A stretch of DNA of 32,690 nt from Alphaproteobacteria bacterium (lineage in GTDB: Bacteria > Pseudomonadota > Alphaproteobacteria > Bin95), in assembly GCA_022826185.1 (NCBI GenBank), contig JAJDVH010000120.1, positions 1 to 32,690 on the forward strand, in the 5' to 3' direction. The notes under the pieces were generated by a model. The model saw only the letters and a program-made list of their open reading frames with translations, was not told where the DNA came from and ran no database searches. Of this stretch, positions 1 to 6,655 are shown piece after piece; within the stretch, counting starts at the first letter, position 1, and every line of letters begins with the position of its first letter. A program made the position numbers and the translations under genes.

Positions 1-1200
1 AACACCCCCCGGCAGGAACCGCGCCTCAGGCGCAACCCATACCCCTGCGCCCTCAAACCGAAATACAAAACCCGCCACCGCCAACACCCAGCCGATTGCT
101 AAACTTGGCCGGACGACGCTCGCGGTGAGAAATCCGGGCTAGGCCCAAGCCGCTCACCATGAGGCAGCAGATGCGCGGGACGTCCTCCACTGCATCCACA
201 TGCCCATGCGCGCTATCCCACCGCCGTGCGATGTCCGATTTCTTCAACCGGAGCGTCGTGGTGACCTCGGCCAGGACTGTGAATTCCCCATAGTCGGCGC
301 TGGTATCGGAATTGCCCTGCGGGGCGGCACCGTAGGGGATGCCTTCCCGTCTTGCACGAGCGTGCGGAAGGGCCAGCGGGCCTTCTCCGGGCTGTCCAGG
401 ACGCTGAGGAACAGGCCCGTGATCGATTCCAGGTTTATCGCCCTGACGGCAATCCGGAAGTGCTGCTTTATCTTGTCGTCCTCGGCGACCAGCCTCCCTG
501 TCCTGGCGGTTCTTTTCTGCAAGCGGGGCCCGATGCTTCCGCATGGCCCTGCAGCCGTAGCTGTCGACCTGCACCATTCCGCTGAAGCCTTCGAGAAGCT
601 TCTGGCCATGCTTGCCGCTGCGGCCGGGAGAATACTCATATTGCGCCAAGCCAAGCTCTGGAAGGAGGAAGGTATGAACTAGAAACCTTGCATCGCAAGC
701 CAGCGGATCCAATTCTCGCCCGGTAAAGGCGCAGTCCGCCAGCCGGGAGCGAGTGTTGCAAGGCGTGCGGTAACGCCCGTCCTGAAGCGTACACAGCGGG
801 TGATGAAGCGACGTATTGAGCCTCGAAATTGCCAATGTCGGTGCCGTCGTTTTGTGAATGCGGAGGCACCCGCCCGAGACGTCAGCGGATTCGCCTACAG
901 GGCCGTTACTCGCTTGCCGCCGCGATCCCGTCCCGAAAGTCACGACTTGCCCTCGTTTCGTCAGAATCTCGCTCCGATGATGTGAGGGGCGCGCAACCCG
1001 ACAGAATTCCTCGATTCTCCGCCCCCTTCCGCAGGATCAGGAGAGGCGCCTGTCATCGTGTCGTAATCGGATCGATTCAATCCCCAGGCCACGACTGGCC
1101 TTCCATGTCCTCGTCATCGGAATTCGTTACTTCCCCCGGGACCCCATCGGCCGATGCCGACAGTACGCCCGGTCCTACAGTCTGCGAAAATGGTCTCGCG
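1..1200. other. Gene-poor stretch with decayed sequence
   Basis: I see no intact gene in this stretch. Open frames exist on both strands, but none keeps a recognisable protein from end to end. The only recognisable piece is the IS66-like fragment at 539-652. A 10-bp palindrome, ATCGGCCGAT, lies at 1146-1155 but has no T-run after it, so I do not call it a terminator. The stretch is downstream of the ubiquitin-like operon, which is transcribed towards it and ends at 1201. It looks like insertion-sequence debris at the edge of an accessory cassette. Confidence 0.5.
539..652 (-). pseudogene. IS66-like transposase fragment (degenerate)
   Basis: Translation of the minus strand gives a segment beginning QYEYSPGRSGKHGQKLLEGF and continuing with a QVDSYG-like sequence. 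This matches the central DDE region of IS66-family TnpC, where a Y-x-Y-x-P-x-R...LL-x-G-F-x-G-x-x-Q-x-D-x-Y pattern is typical. Outside about 38 residues the frame no longer resembles a transposase, and neighbouring frames do not restore it convincingly. I read it as a relic of an insertion sequence, not a working gene. A second IS66 relic, the C-terminal end, lies at 6290-6487 in the same orientation. The match is from memory of the family pattern, so it is moderate. Confidence 0.45.
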
Positions 1201-2595
1201 TCATCCCCAAAGATTCACGTTCACATTCTTTAGGATGGAATCCGCGCAAAATGCGCACGAGGATTGCCTTTGCCGGATTATCTGCCGTCTCTTGTCGATG
1301 GGATGCCACGGACTTAGGCGCCAATAGTTGAAGTCTCGAGAATGCTCGCCAGCGCTGAGACGCCGTACTACCTCTAATGCCAGCAGAGTGCCCGCTAGTA
1401 CCGATACGAAGGCGAATGGGGCCACGATTCGCCTGCCTTCCGGCGTTTGGAGCTGACCTTCAGCGCATAGCGACTTGAACAACGTGTCGTACGCTATTCC
1501 CACTAAAGTCTCAGGATCAAGTTCGGAATGCATCAGCACGATCCTTTCCGCGGCTGACTCGGAAATGCGCTCCGTTCGCACATCCTCGATTGAGACACCG
1601 AGATGCTGCGCGATATGTTTCTCTCGCGTCATCTCCTCTTCGTCTGCCTCATAAATGCAACTCAGGCAGGCAAGTTCAGTTGGCTGCCTATTGTAGTGCA
1701 CGACTATTTCTCGAATGTCCGTAGTGGAAGAGTCGAACACTTCACCCGGCAATTCATTTTGTAGCTCACGACGAGCCCGTCGACTGTCAACTGAGACAAT
1801 TAGTCTACGTAACCACGGGCCGCTTGACTTCTCGGGCAAATCCTGAAGTCGACACCTATTGGGCACTAGCTTTAGTTTTGGAAAATACCTCTGAGCTCTC
1901 TCCACAATCCTGTCGGCCTTCGGCTTACCAATATCTTCGTTCTCAAACCAGATCTGTCGATTGAGATTACCGGAGCCCACAGTATCGTCATCTGCGATAC
2001 CAAGGCTTCCCTGGAAATTTAGATGACGAGCAGCCCATAGGAATCCATTGCCAATTGCTCCAGCGCCAGCGACATAAGTATGCTCCAAATCGATGGGTTC
2101 CGATACCGCATTCCAATCAATACCTACTTGCCGGAAGTCAAGGGTGAAGGGATTCGGTGGTGCAAACGGTAAAGCGCGGTTCAACGCCCTACTAAGCGTT
2201 ACTGCGGAAGCAAAACATGAAATCAGTAGTGCAAGGATGGGGGGCGTAGATGCGCAGGCCTCCGTGCCGTGTCTTTCCAGACTGATTGTCGCACAGTCCG
2301 GCAAAACCCTTAGAAATACGCGTCTAGCATTAGTCTTGGGCCTTGCAGATCCAATAATGAGTTCGGCTGCGACGTTTCCTAGGCAGGAGTCTTGCGCTAC
2401 TTTACGTACCGTCCTGCGAAGCAGCTCGTATGTCTCATCCCCGATTCGCCTAGCTGTCTCGTTATTTTTCTCGACTGTTATTGCTACTTTTAGGTCAAGT
2501 GCCTCTGACGCATCGGAAACCGATAGACCGAGTGCGGTGGCCAAGGCGGTGGCATTTTCCCGTCGAGCTTCGGGTGTCATGAAATCGTCAGACAT
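1201..2595 (-). CDS. E1-like ubiquitin-activating enzyme (ThiF/MoeB fold)
   Basis: This is a 464-residue protein whose C-terminal two thirds are an E1/ThiF-type adenylation domain. Such enzymes adenylate the C-terminal glycine of a ubiquitin-like protein (Ubl) and usually pass it on as a thioester. Visible landmarks are the Rossmann nucleotide loop GAGAIGNG (about 177-184), the acidic DDD at 202-204, the NLNRQ motif with its arginine at 210-214, and KPKAD at 224-228. Two CxxC pairs, C310/C313 and C447/C450, match the zinc tetrad of MoeB/ThiF. C377 is one candidate transfer cysteine, but I cannot assign it. Residues 1 to about 165 form an N-terminal region I do not recognise. It is the last gene of the operon, and its start overlaps the end of the JAB gene by 19 bp. 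The gene is poorer in GC than the surroundings. A biosynthetic ThiF role is less likely because an E2-like gene is present. Confidence 0.88.
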   Translation of the reverse strand: MSDDFMTPEARRENATALATALGLSVSDASEALDLKVAITVEKNNETARRIGDETYELLRRTVRKVAQDSCLGNVAAELIIGSARPKTNARRVFLRVLPDCATISLERHGTEACASTPPILALLISCFASAVTLSRALNRALPFAPPNPFTLDFRQVGIDWNAVSEPIDLEHTYVAGAGAIGNGFLWAARHLNFQGSLGIADDDTVGSGNLNRQIWFENEDIGKPKADRIVERAQRYFPKLKLVPNRCRLQDLPEKSSGPWLRRLIVSVDSRRARRELQNELPGEVFDSSTTDIREIVVHYNRQPTELACLSCIYEADEEEMTREKHIAQHLGVSIEDVRTERISESAAERIVLMHSELDPETLVGIAYDTLFKSLCAEGQLQTPEGRRIVAPFAFVSVLAGTLLALEVVRRLSAGEHSRDFNYWRLSPWHPIDKRRQIIRQRQSSCAFCADSILKNVNVNLWG

Positions 2596-3041
2596 AACTC
2601 TCTCAAGTCATCTTGTGGCACATGAAGCCAAAATCCGTCCTCCGAAAATCGGTACACCTTGGCAAAATCCAAGAAGGACTCGACTGTCGTACCGAACGCG
2701 AAGTAAGGCAGCACAAGAGAAAGTGCGCCAACGTGGCGGATTATTGCCCAGTCGTCGTCCGCTTTGGAGTGGTATGCGCGGCCTGGATGCGTATGAACTT
2801 GCGCAGCCACCATTTGACGACGATAACGGAGTTCATTGTGAAGAGCCTTCATTCCTTCAGGAGTAATGTGAAACATGTCCGCTTTGGAAATGTGGGGCGG
2901 CTGATACGCGTCCGTAACTTGGATATGGCCCCCCGCTCGTTGTCCCAACCAAAGAACGATGCCCTCGCGCCGTTTCTTGCCTGCTTTTCGCAATAGCGTG
3001 AGGGTCGTGTGAATGACGTCAGAAGGGCAGTCGATGAGCAT
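2577..3041 (-). CDS. JAB/JAMM-family peptidase (deubiquitinase-like)
   Basis: This 154-residue protein is about the size of a minimal MPN+/JAB domain. JAMM metallopeptidases cleave isopeptide or peptide bonds after the glycine tail of ubiquitin-like proteins. The zinc-site signature is present: E26 (in EGIVLWLG), then H83 and H85 in VHTHPG, followed by an S-x-x-D stretch (S92...D95/D96). The fold therefore appears catalytically competent. In this operon it could remove the Ubl from targets or trim its precursor. Since the Ubl already ends in glycines, deconjugation is the better guess. The start codon follows the E2 stop codon immediately, and an AAGGGA Shine-Dalgarno-like stretch lies about 9 nt upstream. 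The 3' end overlaps the E1 gene, which indicates translational coupling. Confidence 0.87.
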   Translation of the reverse strand: MLIDCPSDVIHTTLTLLRKAGKKRREGIVLWLGQRAGGHIQVTDAYQPPHISKADMFHITPEGMKALHNELRYRRQMVAAQVHTHPGRAYHSKADDDWAIIRHVGALSLVLPYFAFGTTVESFLDFAKVYRFSEDGFWLHVPQDDLRELCLTIS

Positions 3042-3479
3042 TCAATCTGTTCCCTTTTGCCAGGCGTTCCATAGTTGAGTGAGGATTCCTCCGAGAGTGT
3101 AGTTCTCTTGGTTCTTCAAATTTTCCCAGAGATCACCAACGTGGCTGGGGTGTGTGTGGTACTCCCGTGCTCCGCGCATGCATACGAAGGGGCGTTGGGT
3201 CGAAGGATGAGGTCCTGGATTGAAGACCCCTGTCGGGTTGGGTGGCAATTGCGAAAGGAAATCCCCGTTGCCCGCGTGCAAAGTGATGGCGGGTGGTAGA
3301 TCATTCCAGTCGTCGCAATGAAGTTGCAACCGAAGGGTGGTGCGGCCGTTAGCCGTGAACGCGCAATCAATGCTTGGAAAATCGATAAGGTGTAAAACCC
3401 AGTCCCGGCGCTCGGCGAGCGCCGGGGTGAGTTTGCGAACCTGCTCCTCAAAGAGCAGCTTGGCCGCTGCAGGGTGCAT
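3042..3479 (-). CDS. E2-like ubiquitin-conjugating protein
   Basis: This 145-residue protein has the order of features expected of a prokaryotic E2/UBC-like domain. A beta-rich first half contains a Pro-rich loop (PPNPTGVFNP, about 79-88). A single cysteine in the PFVC motif (C100) lies where the E2 catalytic cysteine would be expected. A histidine-rich REYHTHPSH stretch (105-113) and a Trp-containing C-terminal helix follow. Other cysteines are C39 and C55. The role inferred is accepting the Ubl thioester from the E1 and transferring it to a target. The HxH segment could alternatively bind a metal or act as a general base. The start overlaps the Ubl stop (TGATG), and the JAB gene follows directly. 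Assignment rests on motif layout plus the Ubl, JAB and E1 neighbours, so the catalytic cysteine is a prediction. Confidence 0.75.
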   Translation of the reverse strand: MHPAAAKLLFEEQVRKLTPALAERRDWVLHLIDFPSIDCAFTANGRTTLRLQLHCDDWNDLPPAITLHAGNGDFLSQLPPNPTGVFNPGPHPSTQRPFVCMRGAREYHTHPSHVGDLWENLKNQENYTLGGILTQLWNAWQKGTD

Positions 3480-3784
3480 CAGCCGCCGCCGCCTTCCTTG
3501 GGGCCCCAGTCGATGTCGACCTGTCCAGAGAGCCGGTTCTCCATGTAGGTCTTCATCGGATCGATCTCTCGCAGGCCTTCTGGACCATTCACATTGGCGA
3601 TCCAGTCGCTCGTTGGCTTGATGTCGAGGTCGCGCGCGGCTTTCTCAAGCTGGAGCTCGACCTTGTCGTCGACCGGGACCTGATCGTACCCCTCGGCCGG
3701 ATAGAACCCTGCCGTGGTGGAGATCGAGACTTCGACGAACTTCTCCGGTACCACGTTAACAACCTGTGGTTCGTTAGCGCTCAT
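3479..3784 (-). CDS. Small ubiquitin-like modifier with Gly4 tail
   Basis: This is a 101-residue protein with a beta-grasp-like pattern: short beta strands (about 7-22), a long amphipathic helix (about 38-52), more strands, and a flexible tail ending in four glycines exactly at the stop codon. A free di-glycine or longer glycine end is the substrate of E1 enzymes, so no processing should be needed. I chose the ATG at 3784 because AGGAG lies 7 nt upstream. An upstream in-frame ATG at 3829 overlaps the predicted -10 box and cannot be in the transcript. The protein has one Ubl domain, unlike BilA of the described BIL antiviral operons, which has two. It may belong to a small Pfam Ubl family such as DUF2604, but I have not checked. 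First gene of the Ubl, E2, JAB, E1 operon. Confidence 0.82.
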   Translation of the reverse strand: MSANEPQVVNVVPEKFVEVSISTTAGFYPAEGYDQVPVDDKVELQLEKAARDLDIKPTSDWIANVNGPEGLREIDPMKTYMENRLSGQVDIDWGPKEGGGG

Positions 3785-3828
3785 GTGCTTCTCCTTGCCC
3801 GAGATGTCGGGCGTTACGTTGGAGCACA

Positions 3829-3857
3829 CATATAATGGCCACTGAATACAGTATCAA
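3829..3857 (-). promoter_or_regulatory. Promoter of the ubiquitin-like operon
   Basis: On the minus strand TTGATA (3857-3852) is followed after exactly 17 bp by TATATG (3834-3829), a good sigma-70-type match. Transcription would start near 3822 and give a leader of about 38 nt before the Ubl ATG at 3784. The dyad ACTGAATACAGT (3841-3852) and one GGCCATT-type half-site lie in the spacer, so a bound repressor would block this promoter. Confidence 0.6.
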
Positions 3858-3873
3858 GGGCCATTTGATGGCC
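3834..3873. promoter_or_regulatory. Repeat-rich operator between two divergent operons
   Basis: AATGGCC (3834-3840) is repeated in inverted orientation as GGCCATT (3859-3865) and again in direct orientation as ATGGCC (3868-3873). Between the first two copies lies the 12-bp dyad ACTGAATACAGT (3841-3852). The block sits between the two outward promoters. The first plus-strand gene encodes a ribbon-helix-helix protein, and that family usually binds short repeated half-sites in its own promoter. It is therefore the natural candidate ligand, with the XRE protein as an alternative. Confidence 0.5.
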
Positions 3874-3881
3874 GCCCCCTA

Positions 3882-3910
3882 TTGCATTGGTGGGCCGGAA
3901 AGCCTATATG
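3882..3910 (+). promoter_or_regulatory. Promoter of the RHH-GNAT-XRE-ImmA operon
   Basis: TTGCAT (3882-3887), a 17-bp spacer and TATATG (3905-3910) form a sigma-70-like promoter. The predicted start near 3917 leaves a leader of about 21 nt before the ATG at 3938, with the strong ribosome site GGAGGAA at 3923-3929. This placement rules out the in-frame ATG at 3887 as the start of the first gene. Confidence 0.55.
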
Positions 3911-3937
3911 AACCTAGACTGCAGGAGGAAGGGGGAC

Positions 3938-4147
3938 ATGGACCGGAGGCAGATGACGCTCATGCTGAGCGATAAGGAAATGAATTTACTAGATAATTTG
4001 GCCTCGCACCGAAACATGTCGAAGACGGCCTTGGTGCGACAGGCCCTTCGCCTTTACCAATCGGTGACGGAGCGAATCGAGAACGGCGAGAAGGTATTCG
4101 TGGAGGATCCCGGCACCAAAGCCAAGACCGAGCTGATGGTCCTATGA
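3938..4147 (+). CDS. Ribbon-helix-helix (CopG-like) DNA-binding protein
   Basis: This is a 69-residue protein with an RHH pattern: a short strand (QMTLMLS), a helix with NLLDNLASH, then MSKTALVRQAL and a second helix. Such proteins bind DNA as dimers and are often the antitoxin/autorepressor in toxin-antitoxin pairs. I use the ATG at 3938, which has GGAGGAA 8 nt upstream. A longer frame from 3887 would begin upstream of the predicted transcript. The stop overlaps the start of the GNAT gene by 4 bp (ATGA), so the two are translationally coupled. This arrangement matches RHH-GNAT pairs such as TacA-TacT, although the GNAT here is longer. The repeats at 3834-3873 are a plausible binding site. 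Confidence 0.75.
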   Translation: MDRRQMTLMLSDKEMNLLDNLASHRNMSKTALVRQALRLYQSVTERIENGEKVFVEDPGTKAKTELMVL

Positions 4148-4719
4148 AGGAGCACGTCCGCCAGGTCGAGCTTCTCAATCGAGCATCAGGGGAGTTCGAG
4201 CCAGCGGACGTGTTCCAAGAGTTGGACGACAAGAACTTCGACGACTTCGATCAGCTATGGAAGCCGGGGTTTTCCAGCCCCGCGCCGGATTCGCACTGGG
4301 ACTGGGTAGCTAAGGCGAGGCACGCGGTCTCCTCGATGGCTTTGGAAACCTTCGCCCTTGAGTGCGCCGAACATACGCAGGGTTTGATGCTCGTGAACTT
4401 AGCCTCATTCGCCAAGCTGGACAGCCAGCGAGGCCGTGATCTCGTCTACGTCGAGTTGCTTGCCACCGCACCCTGGAACAGGTCAACACCATCCCAAGCC
4501 GGGAAATATAAGGGCGTCGGCCGCGTTTTAATTGCAACTGCTATTCATTTGAGCATTGAACAAGGCTTTGGCGGAAGAATTGGTCTGCATTCTTTGCCCA
4601 CATCCCAAAGTTGGTACAGGGTCACACTCGGTCTCACTGATTGCGGCTACGATGTGGCAAAAGACATGCACTACTTTGAAATGACAGACCAACAGGCCCA
4701 AGTCTTCTTCGCAACATGA
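4144..4719 (+). CDS. GNAT-family acetyltransferase
   Basis: This 191-residue protein has a C-terminal half resembling a Gcn5-related N-acetyltransferase. The strand VYVELLATAP (101-110) precedes the acetyl-CoA loop KYKGVGRVL (121-129, the Q/R-x-x-G-x-G/A motif), a helix IATAIHLSIEQ, then LHSLPTSQSWYR and a GLTDCG turn typical of GNAT motif B. The substrate is unknown. RHH-GNAT toxins acetylate aminoacyl-tRNA, and the 4-bp overlaps with both neighbours make a toxin role plausible. However, it is longer than TacT-type toxins (about 160-175 residues), and its first 90 residues look unrelated to them. A metabolic or protein acetylase cannot be excluded. Its end overlaps the next start at 4716. 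Confidence 0.68.
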   Translation: MKEHVRQVELLNRASGEFEPADVFQELDDKNFDDFDQLWKPGFSSPAPDSHWDWVAKARHAVSSMALETFALECAEHTQGLMLVNLASFAKLDSQRGRDLVYVELLATAPWNRSTPSQAGKYKGVGRVLIATAIHLSIEQGFGGRIGLHSLPTSQSWYRVTLGLTDCGYDVAKDMHYFEMTDQQAQVFFAT

Positions 4720-5258
4720 CCAACGGGAGATCTGTCATGAAGACGTTGTTCACGCAGGAATGGCTTCGCCGAAAGATCGAGTCCGATCCCGATGTCGACG
4801 TGGAAGCTGGACCTACCTTAGACGACTGGGCTCTCCTCGCAGATTTTGGCGAAGAGAGTATCGAAAACACAAATCTTGCGACCATCAGGGAACGACATGT
4901 CGTTCCCCTACGCATGTCGCTAGGCTTGCTTGTACGCCAATTGCGCATGAGAGATGGCTTGACGGTGGAAGCGCTAGCCCTCAAGGCGAGCGTTTCCGAA
5001 GAGGAATTGAACCAAGTTGAGCACAACCCAAACTACACGGCACGTCCAAGATTGATTCACAATTTATCCGAATATTTTGACGTACAGCTAGAATACCTTT
5101 CGCAATTGGCCGGCGCCACGCACAAGGTCGATCGACAACTGTATAATACAGCCGTGCGGTATGCAGCAAAGTCAGATGAAGCGGCGGTACTAACTCAACA
5201 ACAAAAGGAAATTCTTGCCGGATTTGTCTCTTTGTTGAACGAGCGTCGCGGATCATGA
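4716..5258 (+). CDS. XRE-family helix-turn-helix protein
   Basis: This 180-residue protein carries a Cro/cI-type HTH at about residues 68-133. RQLRMRDGLTVEALALKASV and SEEELNQVE mark the first helices, and FDVQLEYLSQLAG is the usual end of such a domain. The N-terminal 65 residues are acidic and unassigned. The ATG at 4716 overlaps the GNAT stop by 4 bp. An ATG at 4737 with GGGAG upstream is an equally possible start and would remove seven residues. The gene lies directly before an ImmA/IrrE-type peptidase. In phages, ICEs and TA-like modules that pairing usually means a repressor whose activity is removed by the peptidase. Codon use is clearly less GC-rich than in the flanking DNA. Confidence 0.75.
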   Translation: MTNGRSVMKTLFTQEWLRRKIESDPDVDVEAGPTLDDWALLADFGEESIENTNLATIRERHVVPLRMSLGLLVRQLRMRDGLTVEALALKASVSEEELNQVEHNPNYTARPRLIHNLSEYFDVQLEYLSQLAGATHKVDRQLYNTAVRYAAKSDEAAVLTQQQKEILAGFVSLLNERRGS

Positions 5259-5261
5259 ACA

Positions 5262-6191
5262 ATGAGTGACGCATTGCCAGACGAACTTGAGAGACATGAT
5301 ATCCGGAAGCAAGTAAACCGTATTCTGCGGGATCTTGGAAATCCTGAACCTCCAATCAAACTGGCGGACGTGCGCTCGCTCCTGTCACTCGACCTACAAT
5401 ACTACAGCAGCTCTGATCCAGGGTTGGTATCGGAATTGACGCACCGTTTTCAGCTGATAGCAAAGAAAACTATTCCCGATCTGGGAAGACATTTGCAATT
5501 GGCACTTTCCAAGTCAAAACTTTGTGCGTTTTGGGTTCCAGCGCTCTCAAGAATCATGCTTGATGGCGATGTTCCTGAACCGAAGCATCGTTGGATTGAG
5601 GCGCATGAGATCATTCACAGCGTAATCCCGTGGCACAAGAATTTCCTATTGGGGGATAACGCACAGACGTTGGATCCTACGTGCCACGCAGTCCTTGAGG
5701 CTGAGGCAAACTATGGAGCAGGTCGATTATTGTTTCTCGATGAAAAATTTAATGCGGAAGCTAAGGATTTAGATCTGTCATTCAAGTCAATTAAGCTTCT
5801 ACAAAAACGGTACGCAAACTCTATTGTTTCTACGTTTTGGCGAATTGTCGAGGATAGAAACCCCCTTGATCCAGTTTTTGGAATGGTCAGTATACATCCC
5901 CACTATGCAGACGTTGGAAGTCATGACGGTCCGAACCCTTGGAGATACTTTATACGATCAGAGGCGTTTGCGCGGCAATTTTCGAGAATTTCATCGGAAA
6001 CCGTGTATGAATTGGTCAGGTCGCACGCCAGTCGGCGAAAAGCGGGACCAATATTTGCTGCACAAGACACAATTATTGATGATCGTGGGGAAGAGTGGGA
6101 AGTCGAACTAGAGTGTTTCTCGACTACCCATGCGGTACTCACTCTCGGGTACACCATCAAGGAGCGGCCGGTAGTAGTTCAAGTGAGCTAA
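5262..6191 (+). CDS. ImmA/IrrE-family metallopeptidase
   Basis: This 309-residue protein has a zinc-peptidase signature: HEIIH at 115-119 in RWIEAHEIIH, and a downstream EAEANYGAGRLLF segment (148-160) that supplies the third ligand in COG2856 proteins. ImmA cleaves the ICEBs1 repressor ImmR, and IrrE/PprI cleaves DdrO after DNA damage. By analogy this enzyme could inactivate the XRE protein encoded 3 bp upstream. The C-terminal 150 residues have no assignment I can make and may sense a signal. It is the last gene of the plus-strand operon. If the XRE or RHH protein also controls the facing ubiquitin-like operon, the peptidase would be the trigger for it. That link is inference. Confidence 0.8.
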   Translation: MSDALPDELERHDIRKQVNRILRDLGNPEPPIKLADVRSLLSLDLQYYSSSDPGLVSELTHRFQLIAKKTIPDLGRHLQLALSKSKLCAFWVPALSRIMLDGDVPEPKHRWIEAHEIIHSVIPWHKNFLLGDNAQTLDPTCHAVLEAEANYGAGRLLFLDEKFNAEAKDLDLSFKSIKLLQKRYANSIVSTFWRIVEDRNPLDPVFGMVSIHPHYADVGSHDGPNPWRYFIRSEAFARQFSRISSETVYELVRSHASRRKAGPIFAAQDTIIDDRGEEWEVELECFSTTHAVLTLGYTIKERPVVVQVS

Positions 6192-6289
6192 CAGGCAATT
6201 GTGCCGGGTGGTGATCGTGGGCCCTTCGGATCAATCGGAAGCGGTAAAATCGGAATAGTCGTATGCGGTGCGAGCGGGGCACCCGGGTT

Positions 6290-6487
6290 TCAGCTTGACG
6301 GGGGCTTGAAGCTCCACGGGAGCAGGTCGTCGAGGCGGTCATTGGGATGGCCGGCTGTGACGGCTTCGAGGGTGTCCTTGAGCCAGACGGCCGCAGCCGG
6401 GCACCGCGCCGACAGCGCCCGCACACGCCGCCAGTCCAGGCCGGAGAACAGCGCCTCGAAACGCTTGCCCAGTTCCGACTTGTTCAT
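6290..6487 (-). pseudogene. IS66-family transposase C-terminal remnant
   Basis: The minus strand encodes about 65 residues, including WLKDTLEAV, AGHPNDRLDDLLPW and a SFKPPSS end. Full-length IS66 TnpC proteins end in the same way (L-x-x-T/V-L-x-x-I...HP-x-x-R-I/L-D-D/E-LLPW). The rest of the transposase is absent upstream (higher coordinates). This is therefore a terminal relic, although an ATG at 6487 allows a short open frame. It lies about 100 bp beyond the end of the ImmA-like gene and has the same orientation as the relic at 539-652. Insertion-sequence debris thus flanks the double cassette. Confidence 0.65.
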
Positions 6488-6655
6488 CCATGGGCTCCCA
6501 TGCTTGCCGGGACCGCTCCATTCGGGGCCTGAGTAGCATGTTGCGCCGGTCTGCGCGATATCCGCGCAAGTCCGGCTCGCGATGTTCCTGCCCATGGACA
6601 GTCGGGTCTTGGGGTTGTGTCATGACCGCGTCGCGTTTCGATCGAGCGGTTCGGG
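6488..6655. other. Intergenic stretch without recognised genes
   Basis: This stretch, together with 6192-6289, holds no frame I can support. It joins the IS66 relic to the mobilisation block. The base composition shifts back to GC-rich here, consistent with the right edge of the imported cassette. Confidence 0.4.

Noticed and set aside
53-943. A 296-codon minus-strand open frame as a full gene
   Set aside because: Only about 38 residues resemble a transposase. The rest has no protein-like character, and competing frames are equally open.
1146-1155. Palindrome ATCGGCCGAT as terminator of the Ubl operon
   Set aside because: The stem is short and no T-run follows in the direction of transcription.
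1201-3784. Type II CBASS (Cap2/Cap3) interpretation
   Set aside because: No CD-NTase or effector gene is near. The E2-like and E1-like domains are separate proteins, and a glycine-tailed Ubl is encoded, which CBASS lacks.
1201-3784. Sulfur-carrier (ThiS/MoaD-type) biosynthesis cassette, perhaps serving the molybdenum genes
   Set aside because: An E2-like gene and a TA-like regulatory partner do not fit. The cassette lies in a separate low-GC block more than 18 kb from the molybdate genes.
3479-3784. Prokaryotic Pup-like modifier
   Set aside because: Pup ends in GGQ/GGE and works with PafA and a proteasome. Here the end is Gly4 with an E1-like enzyme.
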